From Aliirhizobium wenxiniae (GTDB taxonomy: Bacteria; Pseudomonadota; Alphaproteobacteria; Rhizobiales; Rhizobiaceae): a stretch of 64,000 nucleotides of DNA. The notes beneath the pieces were generated by a model, which worked only from the letters and a program-made list of their open reading frames with translations, did not search any database and was not told the origin of the DNA. The stretch spans positions 806,001 through 870,000 of the forward strand of contig NZ_JACHEG010000002.1 of assembly GCF_014201355.1 (NCBI RefSeq), read 5' to 3'. Numbering within the stretch: the stretch's first letter is position 1; the number at the start of each line of letters is the position of its first letter. A program made the position numbers and the translations under genes. Below, piece by piece: positions 45,843 to 55,075 of the stretch.

Positions 45843-47036
45843 TCATCCCCCCATTTTCCCCGAACAAAAAATTCCCGCCGGATCGAGCTTTTCCTTCACG
45901 CGCGCAGAAAGCGCAGCAATAGCATCCGGCAGCGGCTCAAAGGTCGGGATTTCGGCATGTGCCGCTTCCGATGCCCTGATCAGGGTTGCGTGACCGCCGC
46001 CGAGTGCGCGGATGTAGCGGCGGACAAGTTCGGCTTCGGGGTCTGCCTCCATGCGCATCCAGACCAGTCCTCCCTGCCAGTCGTAGAAGGCATCGATGCC
46101 GGCCTCCAGCCGCAGTGCCGAGACCAGGTGATAACCGGCGCTCGGGGCGACCGAGACCCGCCAGAGCGGTTTTTCCGTGCCATCGGCGTAAGGGACAACG
46201 TTGCGGATCTCGCGCCAGAGCGTGAGGCTCCGTTCCATACCGAGCGTCGCCACCGGCCCGAAGGCCTCCATGACGGCGGCAAGTTTTTGCGCCCGGACCT
46301 CTATGGATGGTCCAAGCCCTTCAAGCCGCAATACCGTCGCCTCGCCGTCCGGCAGGCGACCGTTGATGAAGCGGGAGCGGACACTGGCCGGCAGGTGTGC
46401 CGCGCCTGAGATTTCAACCGGCAAGGCCACGGCCGCAGCCATCGCCTTTGCCGCCATCTCGTCGTCGAGGCTGGAGATGACAACCGTCTCCACGGCAGGC
46501 GGAACGGGGAGCACGCGGAAGGTGACTTCGGTGATGAAACCGAGCGTGCCCCGCGAGCCGGCAAGCAGCTTCGTGAGGTCGAGACCGGTGACGTTCTTCA
46601 TCACCCTGCCGCCGGCGCGGATGATTTCGCCGCGGCCATTGACGAAGCGGAGACCGAGAAGGCTGTCGCGGGCTGCCCCTGCGGTGAAACGGCGGGGGCC
46701 GGAAACATTGGCGGCAAAGACGCCGCCGATGGTCGGCTCGCCTTTGGTTGCGAGAATGCCGCGATGATCCATGGGTTCGAAAGCCATCATCTGGCGGTTG
46801 GCGGCAAGGGCCGTTTCCACCTCGGAAACCGGCGTGCCGGACCTGACCGTCATCACCATTTCGGCGGGATCATAATCGACGATGCCGGTGAGGCCGCGGG
46901 AGCTGATCGGTTCGGCTGGCTGGTTCGCCCTGGAAAAACCACGGGTGTTGTTGCCGCAGATCGCAAGCGGCTTGCGATCGGCTGCAGCATTGCGAATGAC
47001 ATAGGCGGCATCGGCTTCGGTATTGGGGATCAGCAT
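45843..47036 (-). CDS. glcE: Glycolate oxidase subunit GlcE
   Basis: 397 residues, FAD-binding oxidase-type. VRSGTPVSEVETALAANRQM and GLRFVNGRGEIIRAGGRVMKNVTG are PCMH-type FAD-binding features; the C-terminal half is short compared with GlcD. GlcE is a structural/electron partner of GlcD and GlcF. It follows glcD by 70 bp and its stop is 22 bp before the mosaic repeat. Confidence 0.93.
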   Translation of the reverse strand: MLIPNTEADAAYVIRNAAADRKPLAICGNNTRGFSRANQPAEPISSRGLTGIVDYDPAEMVMTVRSGTPVSEVETALAANRQMMAFEPMDHRGILATKGEPTIGGVFAANVSGPRRFTAGAARDSLLGLRFVNGRGEIIRAGGRVMKNVTGLDLTKLLAGSRGTLGFITEVTFRVLPVPPAVETVVISSLDDEMAAKAMAAAVALPVEISGAAHLPASVRSRFINGRLPDGEATVLRLEGLGPSIEVRAQKLAAVMEAFGPVATLGMERSLTLWREIRNVVPYADGTEKPLWRVSVAPSAGYHLVSALRLEAGIDAFYDWQGGLVWMRMEADPEAELVRRYIRALGGGHATLIRASEAAHAEIPTFEPLPDAIAALSARVKEKLDPAGIFCSGKMGG

Positions 47037-47106
47037 GCGGGGGATGCTCCCCGCCTTGCTTTCAGGTGGTGGTCACGGAATGAGACGCCAATCGAAAACA
47101 TAGACC

Positions 47107-48540
47107 TCATCCCCTCCCCTCCAGCGGAAACACTTTTGACGGATTGAGGATCCAGCCCTCGTCAAACGCTGCGCGCACCGCCATCTGCTGCGAAAGCTCG
47201 GCCGGCGTATATTGATGGCGCATCAGGTCGCGTTTTTCGATGCCGACGCCGTGTTCGCCGGTGAGGCAACCTCCGGCATCGACGCAGAGTTTCAGGATCT
47301 CGTTGCCGGCCTCTTCGGCCTTCATCGCCTCTTCAGGGTCATTGGCGTTGAACAGGATCAGCGGGTGCATGTTGCCGTCACCCGCATGGAAGACGTTGGC
47401 GACGCGCAGGCCGAAGCGATCGATGATTTCCGACGTCTTTTTCAGCACATAAGAGAGCTTTCCGAGCGGCACCGTGCCATCCATGCAGATGTAATCAGCG
47501 ATGCGGCCGGTGGCACCGAAGGCGGATTTGCGGCCTTTCCAGATCAGTGCCGCCTCGGTTGCCGACTGGCATTCGCGCACGGTCATGACCTGATGTCGGC
47601 GGGCGATCTCGACGATGTTTTCCAGCGTGGCATCCATTTCCGCTTCCGAGCCTTCGACCTCGACGATCAGGAGTGCGCCGACATCCAGCGGATAACCGGC
47701 CTTGGCGAAGGCCTCGCAGATCTCGATCGCCGGCTTGTCCATGAATTCGATGGCGACCGGGATGATGCCGGCGGCGATGATATCGGCCACACAGGCGCCG
47801 GCTTCCTCAGATGTCGAGAAGCCGAACAGAACCGGGCGGGCGCCTTCCGGTTTGGCGATCAGGCGAACCGTCGCCTCGGTGACGATGCCGAGCTGGCCTT
47901 CCGAACCGCAGACGAGACCCAGGAGATCATAACCAGCAGCATCCAGATGCTTGCCGCCCAGTTCGATCACCTGGCCATCGACCAGGACCAGCTTGACGCC
48001 GAGAAGATTGTTGGTGGTGACACCGTATTTCAGACAGTGCGCACCGCCGGAATTCATGCCGATATTACCGCCGATGGTGCAGGCAAGCTGTGAACTGGGA
48101 TCGGGTGCGTAAAAGAAACCATCCACCGCCACGGCTTCGGAAATACTCAGATTGGTGACGCCGGCCTGCACCGTCGCGGTGCGGTTGGCATAGTCGATCT
48201 CGATGATGCGCGACATGCGCGACAGGCCGAGCACGACCGCATCCTCCTGCGGGATGGCGCCGCCCGAAAGCGAGGTACCGGCGCCGCGCGGCACGACCGG
48301 GATACCGTAGCGATGGCAGTATTTCATCACCGCCGCCACCTGCGAGGTGGTGCGTGGTAGAACGACGGCGAGCGGCATGCGGCGATAGCTGATGAAGGCA
48401 TCGGTTTCGAAGGGAACCAGCTCTCGCGCCTCATGGATGACGCAATCGGCCGGCAGAAGGCCGCGCAGATCATCGATGATGGTTGCCCTGCGAGACAGGA
48501 CATCCTGCTTCGGCGGCAGAAACTGGATTGGCTGCGGCAT
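47107..48540 (-). CDS. glcD: Glycolate oxidase FAD subunit GlcD
   Basis: 477 residues. FAD-binding features are PRGAGTSLSGGAIPQEDAVV and CTIGGNIGMNSGG; the C-terminal oxidase part ends in HGVGIEKRDLM. It oxidises glycolate (or D-lactate-type 2-hydroxy acids) to glyoxylate. The start at 48540 has GGGAGG at correct distance; an open extension to 48570 exists. It is first of the leftward glcDEF operon. Confidence 0.95.
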   Translation of the reverse strand: MPQPIQFLPPKQDVLSRRATIIDDLRGLLPADCVIHEARELVPFETDAFISYRRMPLAVVLPRTTSQVAAVMKYCHRYGIPVVPRGAGTSLSGGAIPQEDAVVLGLSRMSRIIEIDYANRTATVQAGVTNLSISEAVAVDGFFYAPDPSSQLACTIGGNIGMNSGGAHCLKYGVTTNNLLGVKLVLVDGQVIELGGKHLDAAGYDLLGLVCGSEGQLGIVTEATVRLIAKPEGARPVLFGFSTSEEAGACVADIIAAGIIPVAIEFMDKPAIEICEAFAKAGYPLDVGALLIVEVEGSEAEMDATLENIVEIARRHQVMTVRECQSATEAALIWKGRKSAFGATGRIADYICMDGTVPLGKLSYVLKKTSEIIDRFGLRVANVFHAGDGNMHPLILFNANDPEEAMKAEEAGNEILKLCVDAGGCLTGEHGVGIEKRDLMRHQYTPAELSQQMAVRAAFDEGWILNPSKVFPLEGRG

Positions 48541-48687
48541 GCATTCCTCCCTCGCATGTCTCAATCGCAACCTATTTCATGACGCCGGGACGCTTCAACT
48601 TATTCTTGATGAATGTTGCTTCGATGCGTTCGCCATGCACATTTCGGCAACATTTCGAGGAAAGTTGAACAGGTGTGCAATAAGCTG

Positions 48688-48718
48688 TTGACGTCTCAGT
48701 TTATCGACCCCCTTATAT
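48688..48718 (+). promoter_or_regulatory. Candidate sigma-70 promoter of the NUDIX gene
   Basis: TTGACG (48688-48693) and TTATAT (48713-48718) are 19 bp apart, within the 268-bp divergent region between glcD and the NUDIX gene. Spacing is longer than ideal; an 18-bp reading with CTTATA is also possible. Confidence 0.35.
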
Positions 48719-48808
48719 TTAGCTGAGTAAGGGTTTTTAACGGGTGATTCACGATCAAATTCGATCCCGACACCTCGTTAATCCTGGCGCAATCATTATA
48801 TTAGTAAA

Positions 48809-49357
48809 ATGAAACTCTCGGAGGTGTTTTCTAAATTGGGCCTAATGAACCGTATCGCCAGCAATCTTCGTCTCATGGTGCAGCGCCCCCCGCGCCAGCA
48901 ATATGCTGCGATCTGCTATCGCGCTGCCAAGCGCGGCGAATTCGAGGTTCTGGTTGCCACCAGCCGCGATACCGGTCGGTGGGTGATTCCCAAGGGCTGG
49001 CCCATGGAAAACAAGCTGGCGCATCAGGTCGCCGAGCAGGAAGCCAGAGAAGAGGTCGGCGTCAAGGGCAAGGCCGAGAAAAAGCCTTTCGGCTTTTACC
49101 ACTACCGCAAGGGTCTCGATAACGGCATCAAGGTGCCGGTGCGCGTGCAGGTTCACCTCCTGAAGGTCGAAGGCAGCTGCAAGGACTTCAAGGAAAAAGG
49201 CGTGCGGCAGATCGAGTGGGTTTCTCCCGAAGAGGCCTCCAACCGGGTGAATGAGCCGGAACTGAAAATCCTGATGCTGCAGTTTGCCGAAAAGATGCGC
49301 AAACCGGTTCAGGATCTCGCCGCGGTTGGCACTCTCGCCATAAAAGCCACGGGCTGA
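48809..49357 (+). CDS. NUDIX hydrolase with altered NUDIX box
   Basis: 182 residues. The segment RWVIPKGWPMENK and following EQEAREEVGV occupies the NUDIX box position (G-x5-E-x7-REUxEExGU), but the first Glu is Lys and the Arg of REU is Gln; the metal-binding EE before GV is kept. This PKGWP form is typical of alphaproteobacterial diphosphoinositol-polyphosphate-like NUDIX proteins. Substrate is not established. It has its own promoter region, divergent from glcD. Confidence 0.85.
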   Translation: MKLSEVFSKLGLMNRIASNLRLMVQRPPRQQYAAICYRAAKRGEFEVLVATSRDTGRWVIPKGWPMENKLAHQVAEQEAREEVGVKGKAEKKPFGFYHYRKGLDNGIKVPVRVQVHLLKVEGSCKDFKEKGVRQIEWVSPEEASNRVNEPELKILMLQFAEKMRKPVQDLAAVGTLAIKATG

Positions 49358-49468
49358 GCAAGCTCTTCGGCCCAAGATCATAATCTCTTCAAAAGCGAGC
49401 GCTAAAAAAGCTTCGGGATAAACCGGAGCAAGATATCCAAGCGCCGCTCCCTACCGATAAAACGAAGC

Positions 49469-50998
49469 ATGGCCCAACAGAAGCCGCGTCTGGCAAAACC
49501 GACGCTCGACAAGGATCTGGAGAAACTCTCCTCGGTGGAAGACGCCGCGCGGCATACGGCGCGCGGACTTGCCGGTCCGGGCGTGGCGTTGCTCTTCATC
49601 ATTCTGGCCGCGATTTTTGCTTCGACCTATGTGACAGGCACATCCGGCTCCGTCATCGTCATCGCCGCTGCGGCACTGGCCGGCTATATGGCGATGAACA
49701 TCGGCGCAAACGACGTGACCAACAATATCGGTGCCGCCGTCGGTGCGCGCGCCATGACGATGGGCTTCGGCCTTGCACTGGCGGCTGTCTTCGAGGTGGC
49801 AGGCGCGGTACTTGCCGGCGGCAATGTCGCCACCACGATTGCCAGCGGCATCACCAACGGGGCGCTGATTTCCAGCCCTAACGTGCTGATCTGGGCGATG
49901 ATGGCGGCGCTGCTTGCCGCTGCCGTGTTGATCAACATCGCGACCTGGGCGAGCGCGCCCATCTCGACCACCCACTCGATCGTCGGTGCGGTGATGGGCG
50001 CCGGCATCGCCGCCGCCGGCTTCGGCGCGATCAACTGGGGGCTGGTCGCGGGCATTACCGCAAGCTGGGTCGTCTCACCGGTGCTTGGAGCGATGATCGC
50101 CGCGGCCTTCCTGTTGCTGGTCAAGGAAACGATCATCTACCGCGAAGACAAGATCACTTCAGCCAAGACATGGGTGCCGGTGCTGATCGGTATCATGACC
50201 GGGGTATTTGCGGGCTATCTGACACTTGTCGGCGGCAACCAGCTGCGTGCACCCTCGCCTTATCTGGCAAGCCTGGTGACGGTCGTGACCGGTCTTATCG
50301 CCTGGCGGGTGCTGATCCCGGTGATTGCGCGGCAGGCGGAGGGGCTGGAAAACCGTAACCAGTCGCTCAGAAAGCTCTTTCGCATTCCGCTGATCCTGTC
50401 GGCGGCGCTGATGTCGTTTGCGCATGGAGCGAATGACGTGTCGAACGCGATCGGACCATTGGCGGCGATCGTCGGAGCGGTTCAGGACGTGGCCACCGGC
50501 AGCGTGCACCGGATGCCCGGCGTACCACTGTGGGAACTGGTGATCGGCGGGTTGGGCATTTCGCTCGGGCTTCTGCTTTACGGGCCAAAACTGGTGCGGC
50601 TGGTGGGTGCCGAGATCACAAAGCTCAACCCGATGCGGGCCTATTGCGTCTCGCTGTCGACGGGACTGACGGTGCTCGTCGCTTCCTGGATCGGCATGCC
50701 GGTCTCGTCCACCCATATTGCTGTCGGCGCAGTGTTCGGCGTCGGGCTTTTCCGCGAATGGTATACCCGCAATTCCAAGCGGCGTTACGAATATATGCGG
50801 GTACGGTCCGGCAGGGACATCCAGCTCGAGCCTGAAGAGCGCGAGGCTGGCGAGCACAATGACGACGAGATGAAACGGCGCTACCTGGTGCGCCGTTCGC
50901 ATATCCTGAGCATTCTCGTTGCCTGGATTATCACGCTTCCGGCCGCGGCGGGCCTTGCGGCGATCATTGCTACGGTTATGTTTGCGCTGTTTTTGTAA
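49469..50998 (+). CDS. pit: Inorganic phosphate transporter (Pit family)
   Basis: 509 residues with ten or more membrane helices. The two family repeats are GANDVTNNIGAAVGARAMT in the N-half and AHGANDVSNAIGPLAAIVG in the C-half. It imports metal phosphate by proton symport at low affinity. Its N-terminus is unusually long and polar (MAQQKPRLAKPTLDKDLEKL), preceding the first helix at about residue 37. It is 10 bp before rsmE, co-directional. Confidence 0.92.
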   Translation: MAQQKPRLAKPTLDKDLEKLSSVEDAARHTARGLAGPGVALLFIILAAIFASTYVTGTSGSVIVIAAAALAGYMAMNIGANDVTNNIGAAVGARAMTMGFGLALAAVFEVAGAVLAGGNVATTIASGITNGALISSPNVLIWAMMAALLAAAVLINIATWASAPISTTHSIVGAVMGAGIAAAGFGAINWGLVAGITASWVVSPVLGAMIAAAFLLLVKETIIYREDKITSAKTWVPVLIGIMTGVFAGYLTLVGGNQLRAPSPYLASLVTVVTGLIAWRVLIPVIARQAEGLENRNQSLRKLFRIPLILSAALMSFAHGANDVSNAIGPLAAIVGAVQDVATGSVHRMPGVPLWELVIGGLGISLGLLLYGPKLVRLVGAEITKLNPMRAYCVSLSTGLTVLVASWIGMPVSSTHIAVGAVFGVGLFREWYTRNSKRRYEYMRVRSGRDIQLEPEEREAGEHNDDEMKRRYLVRRSHILSILVAWIITLPAAAGLAAIIATVMFALFL

Positions 50999-51007
50999 GA
51001 GAAGATC

Positions 51008-51745
51008 ATGCGCGCCAATTTTCGCCTTCAGCGGCTTTTCGTCGATGCTCCCCTGTCTGCCAACAGCCTGTATGAGGTATCGAGCGAGCAGTTCAACTAT
51101 CTCGCCAACGTGCTGAGGCTGGAAGCCGGTGCGAAGGTTCTGGTCTTCAACGGGCGCGACGGCGAATGGCTGGCCGAGATCACCTTCCCCAGCCGCAAGA
51201 AGATCGTGCTTCAGCCGATCGAGCAGACAAGGCCGCAGCCGGAGACCTCCGACCTGCATTATCTGTTTGCGCCGCTAAAAGTCGGCCGGCTGGATTATCT
51301 GGTGCAGAAGGCCGTGGAGATGGGTGCCGGTACGATGCAGCCGGTGATGACCCAGCATGTGCAGGGCAAGATCACCAATCTCGACCGATTGAGAGCGAAT
51401 GTGACGGAAGCTGCCGAACAGTGTGGCGTGCTGTCGATCCCGGAGGTTTGCGAACCGCGCAAGCTTGCCGATATACTCGAGCGCTGGTCTGAAGACCGGC
51501 GGATCATCTTTTGTGATGAAGGCGACGAGGGCCAGAACCCGCTGCCGATTCTGGCCAAGGTAAAAGAGAAAAAGCTTGCGCTGCTGGTTGGCCCGGAGGG
51601 CGGATTTTCGGAGGAGGAACGCAGCCTCTTGCGCTCGCTGCCCTACGTGACGGCGATACCGCTCGGGCCGCGGATCCTACGGGCTGATACGGCGGCGGTT
51701 GCAGCACTGGCGGTCATTCAGGCGGCGATCGGGGATTGGAAGTAA
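51008..51745 (+). CDS. rsmE: 16S rRNA (uracil(1498)-N3)-methyltransferase RsmE
   Basis: 245 residues of the SPOUT fold. The SAM-site knot is [19 protein letters not shown] and [16 protein letters not shown] near the end; [10 protein letters not shown] lies in the middle. It methylates U1498 of 16S rRNA. It starts 10 bp after the phosphate transporter, so the two genes likely share a transcript, although they have no obvious functional link. Confidence 0.95.
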   Translation: MRANFRLQRLFVDAPLSANSLYEVSSEQFNYLANVLRLEAGAKVLVFNGRDGEWLAEITFPSRKKIVLQPIEQTRPQPETSDLHYLFAPLKVGRLDYLVQKAVEMGAGTMQPVMTQHVQGKITNLDRLRANVTEAAEQCGVLSIPEVCEPRKLADILERWSEDRRIIFCDEGDEGQNPLPILAKVKEKKLALLVGPEGGFSEEERSLLRSLPYVTAIPLGPRILRADTAAVAALAVIQAAIGDWK

Positions 51746-51904
51746 AGGACGGCCATTGCAGACTTGCCAAAGCGCAACAGATGGCACTGTTTTTCTGAAC
51801 TGATCTTGAAACAAATTCGCTTGCACCGCAGATGAATCCAGTCCAATCAGCCGGACGATAATCAGTCTGGCTTATCAATCAGACATTCCGACCAAGGTAT
51901 TTTC

Positions 51905-53278
51905 ATGGCGCGCGACACGACCGACCAGACACCACTTTCCTCGGTCTCCGAGCTTTCCGCCTATCTGGCACAGGGCTCGCGCCCGAAAGACAAGTTCCGC
52001 ATTGGCACGGAACACGAGAAATTCGTGTTCTTCCGCAAGGATAACAGCCCGGTTCCCTATTTCGGCGATGCCAGCATTTCCGCGCTTTTGAAGGGCATGC
52101 AGGAAAGGCTCGGCTGGGAGCCGATCATGGACGGCGAAAACATCATCGGGCTTGGTGAACAGTCCGGCATGGGCGCGATCTCGATCGAGCCCGGCGGGCA
52201 GTTCGAACTGTCCGGCGCGCCGCTGGAAACGATCCACGAGACCTGCAAGGAATCCAACAAGCATCTGGCGCTGGTCAAAGAGATCGCAGAGCCGATGGGC
52301 ATCCGTTTTCTCGGCCTCGGCGGCAGCCCGAAGTGGTCGCTGGCCGAGACGCCGCGCATGCCGAAATCCCGCTACGACATCATGACCCGCTACATGCCGA
52401 AGGTCGGCGCCAAGGGGCTCGACATGATGTACCGCACCTGCACGATCCAGGTGAACCTCGACTTTTCCTCCGAGGCCGATATGGCCGCCAAGATGCGGGT
52501 ATCGATGAAGCTGCAGTCGATCGCGACCGCGCTCTTCGCCTCCTCGCCGTTTACCGAAGGCAAGCCGAACGGTCTTCTCTCCTGGCGCGGCGATATCTGG
52601 CGCGATACGGACAACCGGCGCTCCGGCACCCTGCCCTTCGTCTTCGATGCGGATTTCGGTTTCGACCATTATGTCGAATGGGCGCTCGACGTGCCGATGT
52701 ATTTCATCGTTCGCGACGGCAAATATCACGACTGCACGCATGTGACCTTCCGCCAGTTCATGGCCGGCGCGCTGAAGGGCGAGGTGGCCGACTGGCAACC
52801 GAACATGGGCGACTGGACGAACCACCTCTCGACGCTTTTCCCCGACGTTCGTCTGAAGCGTTTTCTTGAAATGCGCGGCGCAGACGGTGGCCCGTGGCGC
52901 CGGATCTGCGCACTGCCGGCCTTCTGGGTCGGCCTGCTCTATGACGATGCAGCACTTGCCGAAGCCGAGGCGCTGACGGCAGACTGGACATTCGAGGATG
53001 TCGTGGCGATGCGCGATGCCGTTCCGGCACAGGGTCTCGCCGCGACGATCAAGGGCCGTCCGGTTCTGGATGTGGCGCGCGATACAGTCCGGATTTCGAC
53101 GGCTGGCCTCAAGGCGCGGGCGAAACTGAACGGTGACGGCCAGGACGAAAGTGTGTTCCTGCAGCCACTCGAGGAAGTGCTGGCGAAGAAGGCGACGCTT
53201 GCCGACGACCTGCTCGGGTTGTTCAACGGCCGCTGGAATAGCTCGGTGGAGCCGGTCTTCGACGAATACCAGTATTGA
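51905..53278 (+). CDS. gshA: Glutamate-cysteine ligase (GshA, alphaproteobacterial/plant type)
   Basis: 457 residues. It makes gamma-glutamylcysteine, the first step of glutathione synthesis. Family landmarks are KFRIGTEHEKFVFFR, EPGGQFELSGAPLETIHETC, LGLGGSPKW and MYRTCTIQVNLDF. It is the plant-like class of GshA found in rhizobia, which is distinct from the E. coli class. It starts 160 bp after rsmE and has its own terminator. Confidence 0.94.
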   Translation: MARDTTDQTPLSSVSELSAYLAQGSRPKDKFRIGTEHEKFVFFRKDNSPVPYFGDASISALLKGMQERLGWEPIMDGENIIGLGEQSGMGAISIEPGGQFELSGAPLETIHETCKESNKHLALVKEIAEPMGIRFLGLGGSPKWSLAETPRMPKSRYDIMTRYMPKVGAKGLDMMYRTCTIQVNLDFSSEADMAAKMRVSMKLQSIATALFASSPFTEGKPNGLLSWRGDIWRDTDNRRSGTLPFVFDADFGFDHYVEWALDVPMYFIVRDGKYHDCTHVTFRQFMAGALKGEVADWQPNMGDWTNHLSTLFPDVRLKRFLEMRGADGGPWRRICALPAFWVGLLYDDAALAEAEALTADWTFEDVVAMRDAVPAQGLAATIKGRPVLDVARDTVRISTAGLKARAKLNGDGQDESVFLQPLEEVLAKKATLADDLLGLFNGRWNSSVEPVFDEYQY

Positions 53279-53280
53279 TG

Positions 53281-53309
53281 AAAAGGCCCGCTTCGGCGGG
53301 CTTTTCTTT
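53281..53309 (+). terminator. Rho-independent terminator after gshA
   Basis: GCCCGC and GCGGGC form a 6-bp stem on a TTCG loop followed by TTTTCTTT, immediately after the gshA stop. Confidence 0.9.
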
Positions 53310-53323
53310 GCTCTACACAAAAT

Positions 53324-53356
53324 AAAAAAAGGCCCGGCGCGGGTGTCCGGCCGGGC
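53324..53356 (-). terminator. Rho-independent terminator of the DUF1127 gene
   Basis: On the minus strand GCCCGGC and GCCGGGC pair around an 11-base loop and are followed by C and seven T. It lies 60 bp after the DUF1127 stop, back to back with the gshA terminator. Confidence 0.8.
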
Positions 53357-53416
53357 AAGAGGCAGGGTTATTGGCTTACCCTGCGGGGAAAATCATACTC
53401 AAATTGATGCACGCGG

Positions 53417-53722
53417 TCAGCGAGCTGGCGGCCGGGCGAACCGCGTGCGGGCGCGCTCGCGAGCGGCTCTTGCCAGAAGCAGAGACGGATCATCCAGCGC
53501 GGCGGAACGATCAAGTGCGGTCACGACATCACGGCGGCTAAGTCCGATATCGTCGAGCATATGATCATCCAATTCAAAAAGCGGATGTGCCGCAATGCGG
53601 TTACGGATGGCGCGCCATGCGGATTTGATGCGCACGAACACGGCCGTCTGGAAAATTGCAGACTGCGCTGTGGCCGGAGCCTTCACAAGCTTCAAATCGG
53701 TTCCGCATTCGGTCGTGCTCAT
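53417..53722 (-). CDS. DUF1127 family protein
   Basis: 101 residues. The C-terminal core ELDDHMLDDIGLSRRDVVTA is the DUF1127 (YjiS-like) signature; the N-terminal half is variable. Long alphaproteobacterial forms like this lack experimental function, while short DUF1127 proteins take part in small-RNA and phosphate regulation in Agrobacterium. It is divergent from a LysR gene 191 bp away, which likely controls it. Confidence 0.85.
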   Translation of the reverse strand: MSTTECGTDLKLVKAPATAQSAIFQTAVFVRIKSAWRAIRNRIAAHPLFELDDHMLDDIGLSRRDVVTALDRSAALDDPSLLLARAARERARTRFARPPAR

Positions 53723-53913
53723 CGGGGTATCCTTTCATCGGGCACGGTCAAAGGCTTTCCGACTGCCAATGCGGGCGGATTGCCGGTGAGACATTTGCGC
53801 CGTTTGCGACAGCGCCTCTGTTCGAGAATTGCAGGTGTTATCGGTTAATCGTATTGATCAGTCCAACGAATGTTTCTAATGATGATTATCAAGTTCACTG
53901 ATGGATGACGCTC

Positions 53914-54864
53914 ATGTCCGCTCCTCTCGATATCGACCAGCTGCATACTTTCATCGCCATTATCGACACCGGCAGCTTCACCAAGGCTGCGGACCGGGTG
54001 TTCAAGACGCAATCTGCCGTGTCGATGCAGATGCGCAGGCTTGAAGAGCGGATAGGCAAGCAGCTGTTTGCCAAGGACGGGCGCGGCAACCGCCTGACCG
54101 CCGAGGGCGAGAAGCTGATGAATTACGCCCGGCGCATCATCCGGCTGAACAACGAGGCGATCGCCGCCTTCGACGACAACCGGCTGGAGGGCACGATCCG
54201 GATCGGCACTCCCGACGATTATGCCGATCGCTACATGCCGGAAATCATCGGCCGGTTCGCCAAGACGCATCCGAATGTGGAGCTCTATATCGTCTGCGAG
54301 CCGTCGGTCAGCCTCGGCGAAAAGATGGCGCGGGGCGAACTCGATATCGCGCTCGTCACCCATAACCCGCGGCAGCGGATTTCCGACGTGGTGCGCACCG
54401 AGCCGCTGTGCTGGGTGGCATCAGCCAACCATCCGCTGAAGGACGATGCGCCGGTGCCGCTTGCGGTGGGACGTCGTGACTGTCTGTGGCGCCAGCTTGC
54501 CTGTTCGGCACTGGACGCGGATGGGCGCGAATATCAGGTTCTGTTCACCAGCTGGTCTTCGACCGTCATTGCGGCTGCGATCCTTGCCGGTATGGCGGTG
54601 TCTGTTCTGCCGGAATCGGCGCTTCGGCCGGGCATGAAGGTGCTGACGGCCGCAGACGGTTTTCCGCCGCTGCCGCCGGTGCAGATCGGCCTGATGAAGC
54701 GGCCGGGGCTTTCTCCGTCGTTGATGAACGCGATCACCGACCATATCACCGCCTGCCTCGACAACATCTCGCCTGCCGCCCTGCCCGACGATCTGGACGG
54801 AGAGGTGAAGAGCTTTGCCCGACAGGCGCGAGCTCGATCGGGCCAAGTGATGACGGGGTGGTGA
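53914..54864 (+). CDS. LysR-family transcriptional regulator
   Basis: 316 residues. The HTH domain is near the start: LDIDQLHTFIAIIDTGSFTK with AADRVFKTQSAVSMQMRRLE. The C-terminal domain has the periplasmic-binding-like fold of LysR effector domains. The effector is unknown; the resemblance is to LrhA-type LysR. The ATG at 53914 was used; a start three codons upstream (53905) is also open. It is divergent from DUF1127, a classical LysR arrangement. Confidence 0.9.
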   Translation: MSAPLDIDQLHTFIAIIDTGSFTKAADRVFKTQSAVSMQMRRLEERIGKQLFAKDGRGNRLTAEGEKLMNYARRIIRLNNEAIAAFDDNRLEGTIRIGTPDDYADRYMPEIIGRFAKTHPNVELYIVCEPSVSLGEKMARGELDIALVTHNPRQRISDVVRTEPLCWVASANHPLKDDAPVPLAVGRRDCLWRQLACSALDADGREYQVLFTSWSSTVIAAAILAGMAVSVLPESALRPGMKVLTAADGFPPLPPVQIGLMKRPGLSPSLMNAITDHITACLDNISPAALPDDLDGEVKSFARQARARSGQVMTGW

Positions 54865-54957
54865 GATCACCGTCAGCGTTTCATTTTCCAACGCGGCTGC
54901 TAAAGCACGTCGCGATCTTTCAGATTCGCTTGCCGTGTTTTAGCTCTTTGTTTTTGC

Positions 54958-54997
54958 GCATGTCCCCCGAAACCGGTGACGCTTTCGGGGGACATGC
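54958..54997. repeat. Perfect 15-bp inverted repeat upstream of oxyR
   Basis: GCATGTCCCCCGAAA (54958-54972) and TTTCGGGGGACATGC (54983-54997) are perfectly complementary with a 10-base loop. It is preceded by TTTTTGC, like the rhizobial intergenic palindromes that contain GCATGTC/CGAAA boxes. It could be such a dispersed repeat or an intergenic terminator for the LysR gene. Confidence 0.65.
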
Positions 54998-55075
54998 TGT
55001 AACGGTTGAAGAAGACACTCTCACCTCATAAGCTTGAGGTGCGGCATAGTCGCCGTTAGATTGGAATTTCTTATC

